From assembly GCF_030643825.1 (NCBI RefSeq), contig NZ_CP101717.1:1674001-1738000 (forward strand): DNA of 64,000 nt. Reading direction: 5' to 3'. This DNA is from Salinispirillum sp. LH 10-3-1 (GTDB taxonomy: Bacteria > Pseudomonadota > Gammaproteobacteria > Pseudomonadales > Natronospirillaceae). Of this stretch, positions 20,698 through 31,047 are shown piece by piece (the stretch's first letter is position 1; each line of letters begins with the position of its first letter). A program made the translations under genes and the position numbers. Under the pieces are notes generated by a model. It saw only the letters and a list, made by a program, of their open reading frames with translations, was not told where the DNA came from and made no database searches.

Positions 20698-21939
20698 ATG
20701 GCAATCGAAATTAAAGCACCACAGTTTCCGGAATCTGTAGCTGACGGCAGCATCGCTACGTGGCATAAAAAACCCGGTGAAGCATGTACGCGCGATGACC
20801 TCATCGTTGATATTGAAACCGATAAGGTTGTGCTGGAAGTCACGGCGCCCGCCGATGGTGTGATCAAAGAGATCATCATGGACGAAGGTGCAACGGTTGA
20901 AAGCGAAATGGTCATTGCTATCTTCGAAGAAGGCGCTGCAGGTTCAACCGACAGCTCATCGAAGAAAGACGCGGAAGCAGACTCTGCCCCCGCACCTGAA
21001 GAAGACGTAACGGTTGAGGGTAAGGTATTGAGCCCTGCAGTTCGTCGTTTGGTCGACGAGCACAATTTGAACGTGGCTGAAATCGAAGGCACGGGCAAAG
21101 GTGGTCGCATTACCAAAGAAGATGTCTTGGCATACCAGAACAGTGGCAAGGCAACCAAAGCTCCGGCTTCTAACAGCAAGTCTGTTGCTAAGCAAAGCAC
21201 GGCACCGTCTGCCGTTTCCACAGCCGGTACAGCAGGTCGCACTGAGAAGCGCGTACCGATGACGCGTCTGCGCAAAACCATCGCCAAGCGTTTGGTTGAA
21301 GCACAGCAGACTGCTGCCATGCTGACGACGTATAACGAAGTCAACATGAAGCCGGTTATGGAATTGCGCTCACGTTACAAAGATTTGTTCGAGAAGACGC
21401 ACAACGGTGCGCGCTTGGGCTTTATGTCTTTCTTCGTGAAGGCCGCTACTGAAGCACTGAAGCGTTTCCCTGACGTCAACGCATCGATTGATGGCGACGA
21501 TGTGGTGTATCACGGTTATTACGATGTGGGTGTGGCTGTTTCGTCTGATCGTGGTTTGGTTGTGCCGATTCTGCGCGATGCAGATGCCATGGGCTTGGCT
21601 GAACTGGAATCGTCTATTCGTGATTTCGGTCAACGTGCTCAGAAAGGTCAGGTTGGTATTGAAGAAATGCAGGGTGGTACCTTCACCATTTCCAATGGTG
21701 GTGTATTTGGCTCATTGATGTCGACGCCGATTCTGAATCCACCTCAGACAGCTATCTTGGGTATGCATAAGATTCAAGAGCGCCCAATGGCGGTCAATGG
21801 TCAGGTCGAAATTCTGCCCATGATGTACCTCGCGCTGTCGTACGACCATCGCATGATCGATGGTAAGGAAGCAGTACAGTTCTTGGTAACCATCAAAGAA
21901 TTGTTGGAAGATCCTGCACGTATCCTGCTGGAAGTATAA
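20698..21939 (+). CDS. sucB: Dihydrolipoyllysine-residue succinyltransferase (E2)
   Basis: A 413-residue core of the 2-oxoglutarate dehydrogenase complex. A single lipoyl domain (1-77) carries the lipoylated K43 in [11 protein letters not shown] flexible Ala/Ser/acidic linker, the E1/E3-binding domain ([21 protein letters not shown], about 117-150) and the catalytic domain follow. The active site is in [12 protein letters not shown] with catalytic His and Asp. The order sucA-sucB-lpd groups all three components of the complex, and a hairpin lies in the sucB-lpd spacer. Confidence 0.97.
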   Translation: MAIEIKAPQFPESVADGSIATWHKKPGEACTRDDLIVDIETDKVVLEVTAPADGVIKEIIMDEGATVESEMVIAIFEEGAAGSTDSSSKKDAEADSAPAPEEDVTVEGKVLSPAVRRLVDEHNLNVAEIEGTGKGGRITKEDVLAYQNSGKATKAPASNSKSVAKQSTAPSAVSTAGTAGRTEKRVPMTRLRKTIAKRLVEAQQTAAMLTTYNEVNMKPVMELRSRYKDLFEKTHNGARLGFMSFFVKAATEALKRFPDVNASIDGDDVVYHGYYDVGVAVSSDRGLVVPILRDADAMGLAELESSIRDFGQRAQKGQVGIEEMQGGTFTISNGGVFGSLMSTPILNPPQTAILGMHKIQERPMAVNGQVEILPMMYLALSYDHRMIDGKEAVQFLVTIKELLEDPARILLEV

Positions 21940-21953
21940 CTACGCTGAAGAGT

Positions 21954-21982
21954 CTCTGCTGGTCGCCAACGGCCGTGCAGAG
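21954..21982 (+). promoter_or_regulatory. Stable hairpin between sucB and lpdA
   Basis: CTCTGC (21954-21959) pairs with GCAGAG (21977-21982), and an inner stem GGTCG / CGGCC closes a CCAA loop (21966-21969). No T-run follows, so it is more likely an mRNA processing or stabilising element than a terminator. Confidence 0.45.
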
Positions 21983-22009
21983 GCTCCGTAATTCACTGTA
22001 CATCGATAG

Positions 22010-23458
<1,449 letters not shown>

Positions 23459-23584
23459 AGGCTTTTGATTAGCAATTGAAATCATCCGGTGCCGGAAGAA
23501 CTCATGCTTAAGCAGTGTTTTTCCGGGCATCATTCGTTAAACGGATTGCGTTGATGCGCATCCTATCAACAGACGGTTAATGGT

Positions 23585-24754
23585 ATGAACTTACACGAGT
23601 ATCAAGGCAAACAGCTGTTCCGCGAGTATGGCTTGCCGGTGTCTGATGGCTTTGCCTGCGACACTCCAGCTGAAGCGGTAGCAGCGGCTAAGAAGATCGG
23701 TGGCGACATGTGGGTCGTTAAAGCTCAGGTTCACGCAGGTGGCCGCGGTAAAGCGGGCGGTGTGAAGCTGGTTAAGACTGAAGACGAAATCCGCGACTTT
23801 GCACAGAAGTGGTTGGGCCAGCGTCTGGTGACTTATCAGACAGATGAAAATGGTCAGCCAGTCAGCAAGATTTTGGTTGAAACCTGCACCGATATCGCCA
23901 ACGAGCTGTATCTGGGTGCGGTTGTTGACCGCTCTACCCGCCGTATCGTTTTCATGGCCTCTACTGAAGGCGGCGTGGAAATTGAGAAAGTAGCGGAAGA
24001 AACGCCAGAAAAAATTCTGAAAGCAGAAGTCGACCCGTTGGTCGGTGCACAGCCTTACCAAGGCCGTGAGCTGGCATTCAAACTGGGCCTGCAAGGCGAC
24101 CAAATCAAGCAGTTCACTAAGATTTTCCTGGGCTTGGCTAAACTGTTCCAAGACAAAGATTTAGCACTCTTGGAAATCAACCCGTTGGTCATCACTGACC
24201 AAGGCAACCTGCATTGCTTGGACGCCAAACTCGGTATCGACTCTAACGCCCTGTATCGTCATCCAGAACTGCAAGCTATGGCTGATCCTTCGCAAGAAGA
24301 CGAGCGTGAAGCTCATGCAGCCCGTTGGGAGCTGAACTACGTCGCACTGGATGGCAACATCGGTTGCATGGTAAACGGCGCTGGTCTGGCCATGGGTACC
24401 ATGGACATCGTTAACCTGCACGGCGGCAAGCCTGCAAACTTCTTGGACGTAGGCGGCGGCGCGACGAAAGAGCGTGTAGCAGAAGCGTTCAAAATCATTC
24501 TGTCAGACGACAACGTGAAAGCGGTTCTGGTGAACATCTTCGGCGGTATCGTACGTTGTGACATGATCGCAGAAGGTGTTATCGGTGCGGTTGCCGAAGT
24601 GGGCGTTAAAGTACCGGTTGTGGTTCGCCTTGAAGGTAACAACGCTGACCTGGGTCGGAAGAAACTGGCTGAAAGCGGTCTGAACATTATTGCGGCTACC
24701 AGCCTGACAGACGCTGCCAAACAAGTGGTTGCAGCAGCGGAGGGTGCAAAATGA
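23585..24754 (+). CDS. sucC: Succinate-CoA ligase (ADP-forming) subunit beta
   Basis: A 389-residue subunit of the only substrate-level phosphorylation step of the TCA cycle. The ATP-grasp domain begins [19 protein letters not shown] and contains [19 protein letters not shown]. The C-terminal ligase domain has [13 protein letters not shown] and [15 protein letters not shown], which contacts the phosphohistidine of SucD. The stop overlaps the sucD start (ATGA), so both subunits are made in equal amounts. It is separated from lpdA by 126 bases. Confidence 0.98.
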   Translation: MNLHEYQGKQLFREYGLPVSDGFACDTPAEAVAAAKKIGGDMWVVKAQVHAGGRGKAGGVKLVKTEDEIRDFAQKWLGQRLVTYQTDENGQPVSKILVETCTDIANELYLGAVVDRSTRRIVFMASTEGGVEIEKVAEETPEKILKAEVDPLVGAQPYQGRELAFKLGLQGDQIKQFTKIFLGLAKLFQDKDLALLEINPLVITDQGNLHCLDAKLGIDSNALYRHPELQAMADPSQEDEREAHAARWELNYVALDGNIGCMVNGAGLAMGTMDIVNLHGGKPANFLDVGGGATKERVAEAFKIILSDDNVKAVLVNIFGGIVRCDMIAEGVIGAVAEVGVKVPVVVRLEGNNADLGRKKLAESGLNIIAATSLTDAAKQVVAAAEGAK

Positions 24755-25623
24755 GTATCTTGATCGATAAAAACACCAAAGTAATTTGCCAAGGCTTCAC
24801 CGGTTCTCAGGGTACTTTCCACTCAGAGCAAGCCATTGCTTATGGTACGCAAATGGTTGGCGGCGTGACGCCAGGTAAGGGCGGTCAAACGCACCTGGGT
24901 CTGCCTGTGTTCAACACCGTAGCAGAAGCCGTAGAAGCAACGGGCGCTGACGCATCTGTGATCTACGTACCTGCACCGTTCTGCAAAGATTCCATTCTGG
25001 AAGCAGCTAACGGCGGCATCAAGTTGGTCGTATGTATCACTGAAGGCGTGCCTACGCTGGACATGCTGGAAGCTAAAGTGAAGTGCGACGAGCTGGGCGT
25101 TCGTTTGATCGGGCCTAACTGCCCCGGTGTTATCACGCCCGGCGAATGCAAAATCGGCATCATGCCCGGTCACATTCACCTGCCTGGTAAAGTCGGTATC
25201 GTATCGCGCTCTGGTACATTGACGTACGAAGCTGTTAAGCAGACCACAGACCACGGTTTTGGTCAGTCGACGTGCGTAGGTATCGGTGGTGACCCGATCC
25301 CTGGCTCTAACTTCATCGATATCTTAGAGATGTTCGAGAAAGATCCGAAGACGGAAGCGATCGTGATGATCGGTGAAATCGGCGGTTCTGCTGAAGAAGA
25401 AGCTGCGGCGTACATCAAAGCCAACGTGACTAAGCCTGTGGTGTCTTACATTGCCGGTGTTACTGCACCTAAAGGCAAGCGTATGGGTCACGCCGGTGCA
25501 ATCATCTCTGGCGGTAAAGGTACTGCTGACGAGAAGTTTGCGGCGCTTGAAGACGCAGGCGTTAAGACCGTACGCAGTCTGGCCGATATTGGTGATGCGT
25601 TGAAAGAAATCACCGGTTGGTAA
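24751..25623 (+). CDS. sucD: Succinate-CoA ligase subunit alpha
   Basis: A 290-residue subunit carrying the phosphorylated histidine, here H247 in [16 protein letters not shown]. The CoA-binding fold is at the N-terminus ([19 protein letters not shown]), and the CoA/phosphate contacts [12 protein letters not shown] and [12 protein letters not shown] are all present. It is translationally coupled to sucC and is the last gene of the sdhCDAB-sucAB-lpdA-sucCD block, followed by a terminator. Confidence 0.98.
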   Translation: MSILIDKNTKVICQGFTGSQGTFHSEQAIAYGTQMVGGVTPGKGGQTHLGLPVFNTVAEAVEATGADASVIYVPAPFCKDSILEAANGGIKLVVCITEGVPTLDMLEAKVKCDELGVRLIGPNCPGVITPGECKIGIMPGHIHLPGKVGIVSRSGTLTYEAVKQTTDHGFGQSTCVGIGGDPIPGSNFIDILEMFEKDPKTEAIVMIGEIGGSAEEEAAAYIKANVTKPVVSYIAGVTAPKGKRMGHAGAIISGGKGTADEKFAALEDAGVKTVRSLADIGDALKEITGW

Positions 25624-25663
25624 GTTAAAAACTGCTGCGCTTTTAAAAGCGATCCGGTAGCTT

Positions 25664-25702
25664 AAAAACCCTGATAGGTTTCGATCTATTGGGGTTTTCT
25701 GT
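25664..25702 (+). terminator. Terminator after sucCD
   Basis: AAAAACCC(C)..ATAG pairs with CTAT..GGGGTTTT across a short GTTTCGAT loop (25664-25697), and a T-rich stretch follows. The outer A-T pairs fold the T-run into the stem, so efficiency is uncertain. Confidence 0.65.
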
Positions 25703-25725
25703 TTTAAAGGGGGAGAGTTTTCATC

Positions 25726-26343
25726 GTGTCGCGCTACCTAAAAAATACCAGCACAAACCCGCAAGCCCGCATCCTTTTGTTACATGGCGCCGGCGCGCCC
25801 ATGGACAGCGACTGGATGAACACTGTCGCAGCGACGTTCAATGAAAAAGGGTTAGATGTCGTGCGTTGGGAGTTCGACTACATGCATCGGCGCCGCATTG
25901 ATGGCAAGAAACGCCCACCTGTAAAGGCTCCAAAACTATTAGCTGAACTGGCGGAGGTGGTTGCGGATCTGGCGAGTTGGGATGGAATGCCCTTAATCGT
26001 AGCGGGTAAATCTATGGGTGGGCGCATGGCGACCTTGTTGCAAGCCCAGCACCCGGATCTACCCATTACTCGTTTGATTGCGCTAGGCTATCCGTTTCAT
26101 CCGACAGGCAAACCTGACCGTTTACGAGTCGACCATTTTCCAGACATCACCTGCCCATTGAATATTGTTCAGGGCACAAACGACACCATGGGCGGCAAAG
26201 ATCTGGTGAGTTCACTCAATCTACCCTCTGATATCGTGATCACTTGGATAGACGGCGGCAATCATGACTTACGCCCGAAAGGCTTGAAAGCCGGCGAGGT
26301 GATGGGGCACTTGGCAGACACCGTGCGCGGAATCGCTATTTAG
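25726..26343 (+). CDS. Alpha/beta-hydrolase-like protein, KANL3/Tex30 family
   Basis: A 205-residue cytoplasmic hydrolase-fold protein. The early segment LLLHGAGAPMDSDWMN supplies the oxyanion turn. The nucleophile elbow is GKSMGGRMA near residue 90, and a late histidine lies in DGGNHDLRPKG. The KKRPP segment before the helix is typical of the KANL3/Tex30 family. The substrate is unknown. It starts with GTG, preceded by a strong AAGGGGGAG. It converges with the ybiB-like gene, with only two bases between the stops. Confidence 0.85.
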   Translation: MSRYLKNTSTNPQARILLLHGAGAPMDSDWMNTVAATFNEKGLDVVRWEFDYMHRRRIDGKKRPPVKAPKLLAELAEVVADLASWDGMPLIVAGKSMGGRMATLLQAQHPDLPITRLIALGYPFHPTGKPDRLRVDHFPDITCPLNIVQGTNDTMGGKDLVSSLNLPSDIVITWIDGGNHDLRPKGLKAGEVMGHLADTVRGIAI

Positions 26344-26345
26344 TT

Positions 26346-27326
26346 CTATGTGCGACTGCGTGCTTGCCAAGCAGTACTGACGCGCTCCATGGCCGCATCA
26401 TGATCAAGCCCTTCGTGCGCCATCACTGCTAACGCAGCGGTGCTCAGTACGGCCGCTTCGGCGTACTCATCGTTCCACGTGCCTTTCCACAGTCCGGTCA
26501 GATGGTCAATGTCCAGAGCGTCCGGTTTGACATGGCGGCGGGTAAACAGTGAGGGCAGGGTGATTTCACTGGTGACTCCGCTGTGCGCCCAAAATAATGT
26601 CAGGTCTGCATCCGGATTGCGCTCGAATTCTCCACCATCCCCTTTGACCACCAAGGCATTTTGGTAGCCCAGCAAAGCACCGGCACCTTGGTGAATCTGA
26701 TGATAGCCGGGGTGGAAAATAGCTTGTAGTACCGTGGGGGCATTGAACGGATTAAGCAAGCGGGAAAAGCTGTGTACGGGCGAGCGTAACCCCAATATTT
26801 TGCGCAACTGAATGATGCTTTCCAGCCGTGGTGACAAGACCTCCAGCGGGATAAAGGTCGGCTCGCTGGGGCTCCAGTTCTCCAGCTCACCCAAATGTCT
26901 GATAACCGGCATACCAAGCTGTTCGTACACATCTTGTACATACAAACGCTCGGCCGTGTGCCCGCGTGTGCCATGAATCGCCTGCCGATAGCCCATCTCG
27001 GCTAACAACTTCTGACTAAGGATGAGCCAAGGCAAATGCCGACGTTTTCCGGCGTAGCAAGACCAATCCATATCCACTTCTACATTAGGCAACTGCCAAT
27101 GTTCACGTACCGCTGCACAAAAACCGGCGATCTCGGCGGGGCTTTCTTCCTTCACGCGCAGCAGCATTAGAAAGGCACCTAATTGTTCAGGTTCTACCTC
27201 TCCGCGGACAATCATGCCCATGGCGTCTTGCGCTTCTTCTTGCGTGAGATCGCGAGAGCCTTTCTTGCCCTTGCCAAGAATTCTGACGTACTGGGCGAAC
27301 GGGTGGGTATCTGAACTGATGATCAT
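26346..27326 (-). CDS. ybiB: YbiB-like protein (TrpD2 / glycosyltransferase family 3 fold)
   Basis: A 326-residue protein of the anthranilate-phosphoribosyltransferase fold. The N-terminal helical domain (DLTQEEAQDAMGMIVRGEVE PEQLGAFL..) and the VHGTRGHT-like loop (AIHGTRGHTAERLY) are recognisable. The catalytic PRPP motifs of true TrpD are altered, as in E. coli YbiB, which binds nucleic acid and has no known enzymatic role. It begins nine bases after tusE on the same strand and so is probably the last gene of the tus operon, which suggests a link with tRNA thiolation. Confidence 0.82.
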   Translation of the reverse strand: MIISSDTHPFAQYVRILGKGKKGSRDLTQEEAQDAMGMIVRGEVEPEQLGAFLMLLRVKEESPAEIAGFCAAVREHWQLPNVEVDMDWSCYAGKRRHLPWLILSQKLLAEMGYRQAIHGTRGHTAERLYVQDVYEQLGMPVIRHLGELENWSPSEPTFIPLEVLSPRLESIIQLRKILGLRSPVHSFSRLLNPFNAPTVLQAIFHPGYHQIHQGAGALLGYQNALVVKGDGGEFERNPDADLTLFWAHSGVTSEITLPSLFTRRHVKPDALDIDHLTGLWKGTWNDEYAEAAVLSTAALAVMAHEGLDHDAAMERVSTAWQARSRT

Positions 27327-27335
27327 AGTGATAAC

Positions 27336-27668
27336 TCAGAGGCAATGTGGTGGCTTGGGTAAGCCAGCTATTTTGGCAGCGTCACGTGCTGGGCTACCGC
27401 CGAAGAGTTGCATAAGGTAGATGGAGTTTCCTGCGTCAGGCCCGAGCTTCTCCTTTACCACTTTAACCATCGCACGATTGGCGGGGGCGAGGTCGAAGTC
27501 TATATAGATCTGACGCAGCAAGTGAAGAATAGGCCAGTGCGAGTCGGTGAGTGCAATGTCCAGTTGTTGCGCAATAACCTGTGCCGCCTCGGGAGACCAC
27601 TCATTGAGGTCGAGTAAAAACCCGCGATCGTCGGTTGCTAAGACAATGCCATTTACTTCGTAGCTCAT
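27336..27668 (-). CDS. tusE: Sulfur relay protein TusE (DsrC family)
   Basis: A 110-residue protein that hands sulfur from TusBCD to MnmA for 2-thiolation of the wobble uridine (s2U34) in tRNAs for Lys, Glu and Gln. The DsrC pattern is clear: DRGFLLDLNEWSPEAAQVIA, then HWPILHLLRQIY. The sulfur-carrying cysteine is the penultimate residue, C109 in PKPPHCL. The reading frame is open far upstream, but the ATG at 27668 overlaps the tusB stop (ATGA) and gives the family length. Order on this strand: tusD, tusC, tusB, tusE, ybiB. Confidence 0.93.
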   Translation of the reverse strand: MSYEVNGIVLATDDRGFLLDLNEWSPEAAQVIAQQLDIALTDSHWPILHLLRQIYIDFDLAPANRAMVKVVKEKLGPDAGNSIYLMQLFGGSPARDAAKIAGLPKPPHCL

Positions 27669-27934
27669 GCCCAGTTTACCCGTTGTGCGTGCTGCATTAC
27701 TAAGTCGACCCATGCGTCGTCGGAAATCGCTTGTGCCGTGTGGGGAGCCTGAACGCCGACCTGCTGGCAGTCGGTAGCCAGTACGTAGAGCGCACAATTT
27801 GTTGGCACCGCAGCGCTCAACGCGATGGCTGAACCGCCTAACAACACTGTATCGTGCGGCTGGATCATTGGCTGTGCTTTTTGCCAGCCGCTGCTGCTGA
27901 ATATCATGTGCAACATGGTGCTGTTGCTCGTCAT
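27665..27934 (-). CDS. tusB: Sulfur relay protein TusB (DsrH family)
   Basis: An 89-residue subunit of the TusBCD heterohexamer. It has the short DsrH fold beginning MLHMIFSS and the LLGGSAIAL / LYVLATDCQQVG segments. TusB has no catalytic cysteine of its own and stabilises the complex. It overlaps tusC at its start by four bases and tusE at its end by four bases, as expected for a coupled operon. Confidence 0.85.
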   Translation of the reverse strand: MTSNSTMLHMIFSSSGWQKAQPMIQPHDTVLLGGSAIALSAAVPTNCALYVLATDCQQVGVQAPHTAQAISDDAWVDLVMQHAQRVNWA

Positions 27935-28320
27935 AGAACCATGACCTCCCGCGCGTTATCCATCTTTTCTCGTGCGCTTTCTGCACTGATTACTTGCACC
28001 GCTGCACGCACACCTTCTGGTAACTGCGCCAGAACATCCTCAGGTTGCGGTGCTACAACAAAAAATTGCTCAATACCAAACATGCTTGCCGACTGCCACA
28101 GCTTACCGGTGCTGCGATATCCGTCAGTGGGTTGCTGTGGCAACAAATGCAACACCGCCGAACCGCTGAAGATCACCGTTATCGATTGATCGAATACGCC
28201 TCCGGCCACGGCAAGCTCGAACGTCTCTTGACCGAGAACACCGGTTTGCGGGGGCTGGGTAATCAGCAGGCACAGATCACAGGCTGCATTTTCTACCATT
28301 GAATTAGCCAAAATGCACAT
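27931..28320 (-). CDS. tusC: Sulfur relay protein TusC (DsrF family)
   Basis: A 129-residue DsrE/F-fold subunit of TusBCD. The TETFELAVAGGVFDQSITVIF strand-helix pattern, YRSTGKLWQSASMFGIEQFF and the LEQLPEGVRAAVQVI-like end match TusC. The frame opens at 28320, overlapping the end of tusD. The internal ATG at 28299 (protein beginning MVENAACDLCLL) is closer to the family N-terminus, and the AAGGGGAG lies too near 28320 to be ideal, so the start is uncertain by seven codons. Confidence 0.85.
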   Translation of the reverse strand: MCILANSMVENAACDLCLLITQPPQTGVLGQETFELAVAGGVFDQSITVIFSGSAVLHLLPQQPTDGYRSTGKLWQSASMFGIEQFFVVAPQPEDVLAQLPEGVRAAVQVISAESAREKMDNAREVMVL

Positions 28321-28630
28321 GCTCCCCTTGTTGTGTACCCGCTACCCAGTCGCCCAAGCCGACTAATTGCCACGGCTGCTCGGCAGATTGGATACCACGG
28401 CGTTCGGCCGCCGATACACATAGGAATAGGGCACAGCCAGATTGCTCAGCCAGTGCTTGCCATTGCTGGGCGGGCGTATCGCCTTGGCACGCCAGCACTG
28501 CATCTTGATAAAAAAACACCTGTTTCAGCGCATGTCCTTTTGCCAACAGCGCATGACCAAAACGAAGGGCACGCTGATGCTGGTCGGTAGACCAAGGCGA
28601 GGCTGTAACAGTGAGTGAAAAATCCGTCAT
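28304..28630 (-). CDS. tusD: Sulfurtransferase TusD (DsrE family)
   Basis: A 108-residue subunit that receives persulfide sulfur from TusA. The active-site cysteine is in CALFLCVSAAERRG (about residue 71), the position of Cys78 in E. coli TusD. The DsrE core LRFGHALLAKGH and VFFYQDAVL is present. The protein is shorter than the E. coli one (128) at the N-terminus. It is the first gene of the operon tusDCBE-ybiB. yccA lies just upstream on the same strand behind a terminator, the same yccA/tus neighbourhood as in enterobacteria. Confidence 0.88.
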   Translation of the reverse strand: MTDFSLTVTASPWSTDQHQRALRFGHALLAKGHALKQVFFYQDAVLACQGDTPAQQWQALAEQSGCALFLCVSAAERRGIQSAEQPWQLVGLGDWVAGTQQGEHVHFG

Positions 28631-28670
28631 GGTGTATGTCGTGTCTTCGTAGAGTTTAACTGTAAGGCAT

Positions 28671-28696
28671 AAAAAAGCCCTGCATTGGCAGGGCTT
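28671..28696 (-). terminator. Terminator of yccA
   Basis: On the minus strand GCCCTGC CAAT GCAGGGC followed by T6 (stem 28677-28683 / 28688-28694). It lies 22 bases after the yccA stop and 41 bases before tusD, so it separates the two units. Confidence 0.9.
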
Positions 28697-28717
28697 AGTT
28701 TATCAAAGCGTTACCGC

Positions 28718-29380
28718 TTAGTCGTCGCTCATCACGCCCAGAATGTGCAGCAAGCTGACAAACAGGTTGTAGATGGAGACATACAGCGTCACCGTTGCAC
28801 GAATGTAGTTCGTTTCACCGCCGTGGATGATCTGGCTCGTCTGGAACAAGATCATGCCAGAACTAACCAGCATGAACAGACCAGAAGCGACCAAGTTCAT
28901 CATAGGCATTTGGAACACAAGGCCCAGAATGCTGATGACAAACGCCACCACGATACCAACCATCAACGCGCCGCCCATGAAGGAGAAGTCAGAGCGTGTG
29001 ATCAGGGTGTAAGCCGACAGGGTAAAGAATATAACCGCTGTACCGGCCAGTGCTTGGAATACCACACCGGGCATGACTGCCAAGTACACATTCAGCATTG
29101 GACCAAGGCCTGCACCCAGCAAACCGGTGAACACAAAGGTCCATACCAGGCCGCTTGGTTTATTCTCGGTGCGTGGCAAAACAAACCAAACAATGCCGAT
29201 TGCCGCAAAGCTCATGATCATGGCAACGCCATGGCCCAAGCCAACAGCCATAGAGGCGAATGCTGTGAACGCACTGAACAACAAGGTCAGGCCCAGCAGC
29301 ATATAGGTATTACGCAATACCTTGTGAGTAGCCAAAAGGCTCTCATTGGTACTGCGGGTCGTTGTTTGATATTCAGCCAT
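28718..29380 (-). CDS. yccA: Bax inhibitor-1 family inner-membrane protein YccA
   Basis: A 220-residue protein with seven membrane helices. The N-terminus is soluble (about 1-22, with STNESLLATHKVLRNTYMLLGL leading into the first helix). The C-terminal helices carry LYVSIYNLFVSLLHILG, the family signature, with acidic last residues MSDD. In E. coli YccA is a modulator of the FtsH membrane protease that protects SecY from degradation. A Shine-Dalgarno (GAGGAGA) precedes the ATG. It is divergent from psrA. Confidence 0.92.
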   Translation of the reverse strand: MAEYQTTTRSTNESLLATHKVLRNTYMLLGLTLLFSAFTAFASMAVGLGHGVAMIMSFAAIGIVWFVLPRTENKPSGLVWTFVFTGLLGAGLGPMLNVYLAVMPGVVFQALAGTAVIFFTLSAYTLITRSDFSFMGGALMVGIVVAFVISILGLVFQMPMMNLVASGLFMLVSSGMILFQTSQIIHGGETNYIRATVTLYVSIYNLFVSLLHILGVMSDD

Positions 29381-29557
29381 TGCTAAATCTCCTCATAAAG
29401 ATACAGCTAGTAATATATAGTCTTCCGCCCCAAATTCAAGCAGAGTCGGTTGTGCAGCTGTAAACACCGCGTCAACGTAAGTGGCTGAAGAACAACGATA
29501 CTCTGCAAGTTTATGGTTTTCTAATCCCTTCAATTCACCTACAATGAACATGTGTTT

Positions 29558-29571
29558 AAAACAGTTGTTTG
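29558..29571. promoter_or_regulatory. Putative PsrA autoregulatory operator
   Basis: AAAACAGTTGTTTG contains the dyad AAAC-N4-GTTT and lies 12 bases before the psrA start, downstream of a possible -10 TACAAT (29540-29545). Pseudomonas PsrA is known to repress its own gene. The same core precedes fadBA at 5049-5060. Confidence 0.6.
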
Positions 29572-29583
29572 AATGGGTAGTTC

Positions 29584-30234
29584 ATGACAGATCAGGCCGA
29601 TACCGCATCCCGCATTCTCGATGCAGCAGAGATTCTTTTTGCCGAAAAAGGTTTTGCTGAAACTTCATTGCGGTCCATTACTACGCGTGCAGAGGTTAAT
29701 CTGGCGGCAGTGAATTACCATTTTGGCTCAAAGAAAGAGTTGGTTCAGGCGGTGTTTGAGCGTTTTCTCACGCCGTTTTGTCACAAACTGGACCGTGATC
29801 TCGAGCACGCCCTGCGTGAAAACGGCGGGCAAACCTTGCCTCTGGAGAAGGTGTTCTCAATCCTGGCTAATACCATGCTGACGGGCGTGCATGCTTCAAC
29901 TAATGACAACAAGCTCAGTATTTTCATGCGCCTGCTCGGCATTGCCTACACTCAAGCGCAGGGCCATTTGCGTCGATTCCTGCGTGAAAAGTATGACGGC
30001 ACCTATCGTCGCGTCATTATGCTGATTCACCAGAGTACGCCGCATGTCACGCCCAACGAATTGTTCTGGCGCATTCACTTTGCCATCGGCTCGGCGGTGT
30101 TTACCATGGGGAGTATTGAGACGCTGCGCGCCATGGCGCTGAACGACACACACCGTGACAACTCGCTAGAAGAGGTCATGCACAAATTGGTGCCGTTCCT
30201 ATCATCGGCCTTACACGAAGACCGCGACTACTGA
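29584..30234 (+). CDS. psrA: TetR-family transcriptional regulator PsrA
   Basis: A 216-residue regulator. The N-terminal helix-turn-helix (about 8-55) is very close to Pseudomonas PsrA: RILDAAEILFAEKGFAETSL and VNLAAVNYHFGSKKELVQAV. The ligand domain also matches (SIFMRLLGIAYTQAQGHLRR, ELFWRIHFAIGSAVFTM). In Pseudomonas PsrA senses long-chain fatty acids, represses itself and beta-oxidation genes, and activates rpoS. A matching dyad before fadBA in this window suggests the same fatty-acid role. It overlaps the convergent enoyl-CoA hydratase gene by seven bases at their ends. Confidence 0.93.
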   Translation: MTDQADTASRILDAAEILFAEKGFAETSLRSITTRAEVNLAAVNYHFGSKKELVQAVFERFLTPFCHKLDRDLEHALRENGGQTLPLEKVFSILANTMLTGVHASTNDNKLSIFMRLLGIAYTQAQGHLRRFLREKYDGTYRRVIMLIHQSTPHVTPNELFWRIHFAIGSAVFTMGSIETLRAMALNDTHRDNSLEEVMHKLVPFLSSALHEDRDY

Positions 30235-30986
30235 TTTTCTTCCCGGTTATAGAACTCAATGCGCGTATCGGCCAATAAATCGGCAAGTTCGTCGCTCATT
30301 TCCGGGTCAAAGTAGTCAGGCGCAGAATAGCTGAGAACGATTTTGGCTTGGCGCAGCGTCACCGGTGACATACTGAGCCAGTGGTCGATACGGTATTGCG
30401 CCGCCGCCGCCAGTTCGGTCAGCGGTACACGCTGGTGAATAAGGCCTAACGACTGCGCTGTTTCGGCGTTGATTTCTTCGCCTGTCAACATCAGCCAGCG
30501 GACTTTGCGCTCGCCCATAATACGAATGAGGTAGGGCGTTGAAATCACCGGCATCGAAGCCTGATGCACCTCGTTCATTTGGTAGTGGCTGTCGTCTGAA
30601 CCCACCACGTAATCACAGCAGGCGAGTATACCCAGCGCGCCGGCTTGTGCCTTGCCTTGAACAACCGCCAATGTGGGTACTGGGAAGTTCATCAGAGTCT
30701 CTAGCATCCGGCTGATCTGGCTAGCACTGATACTGGATTCATACCGAGGAGAACTGGCAATGCGGCGCATCCAGGCGGGGTCTGCACCTAAGCAGAAGTC
30801 TTTGCCTTCACTGCGAATCACCAGCACGCGAACCGCTTCGTCTTCGGCAAAATCATCCAATGCGGTTATGAACGCACAGAGCACATCTTCGTCGTATATG
30901 TTACCGTCTGCAGGGCGATTAAAGGCGATGGTGGCAACGCCTTTTTCAAGCGTGGCGTAAATAGACTGCGTCATGGCTGCGATCAC
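30228..30986 (-). CDS. Enoyl-CoA hydratase/isomerase family protein
   Basis: A 252-residue crotonase-fold protein. Oxyanion-hole segments are EGKDFCLGADPAWM and VQGKAQAGALGILACCDYVV. The usual first catalytic glutamate position is occupied differently (QAGALGILACC, no Glu), while an acidic residue occurs in MNEVHQASMPVIS. The exact reaction is therefore uncertain: a methylglutaconyl-CoA or other CoA-ester hydratase is possible. It is convergent with psrA with overlapping stops, and a lipid or branched amino acid degradation role would fit that neighbour, though no PsrA-like dyad is seen before it. Confidence 0.85.
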   Translation of the reverse strand: MIAAMTQSIYATLEKGVATIAFNRPADGNIYDEDVLCAFITALDDFAEDEAVRVLVIRSEGKDFCLGADPAWMRRIASSPRYESSISASQISRMLETLMNFPVPTLAVVQGKAQAGALGILACCDYVVGSDDSHYQMNEVHQASMPVISTPYLIRIMGERKVRWLMLTGEEINAETAQSLGLIHQRVPLTELAAAAQYRIDHWLSMSPVTLRQAKIVLSYSAPDYFDPEMSDELADLLADTRIEFYNREENQ

Positions 30987-31047
30987 ATTATTATTGTTGG
31001 TATCAATCTATCAGGAAACTCCTGAGCAATAAACAAAGCGAGATCAA

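Noticed and set aside
27669-27986. Longer tusE frame reaching 27986
   Set aside because: It overlaps tusB completely; the ATG at 27668 overlaps the tusB stop as expected for coupling and gives the normal 110 residues.
28685-29386. Long plus-strand frame of 233 codons opposite yccA
   Set aside because: It is rich in His, Gln and Asn without any domain and is the antisense shadow of the clear seven-helix YccA gene.
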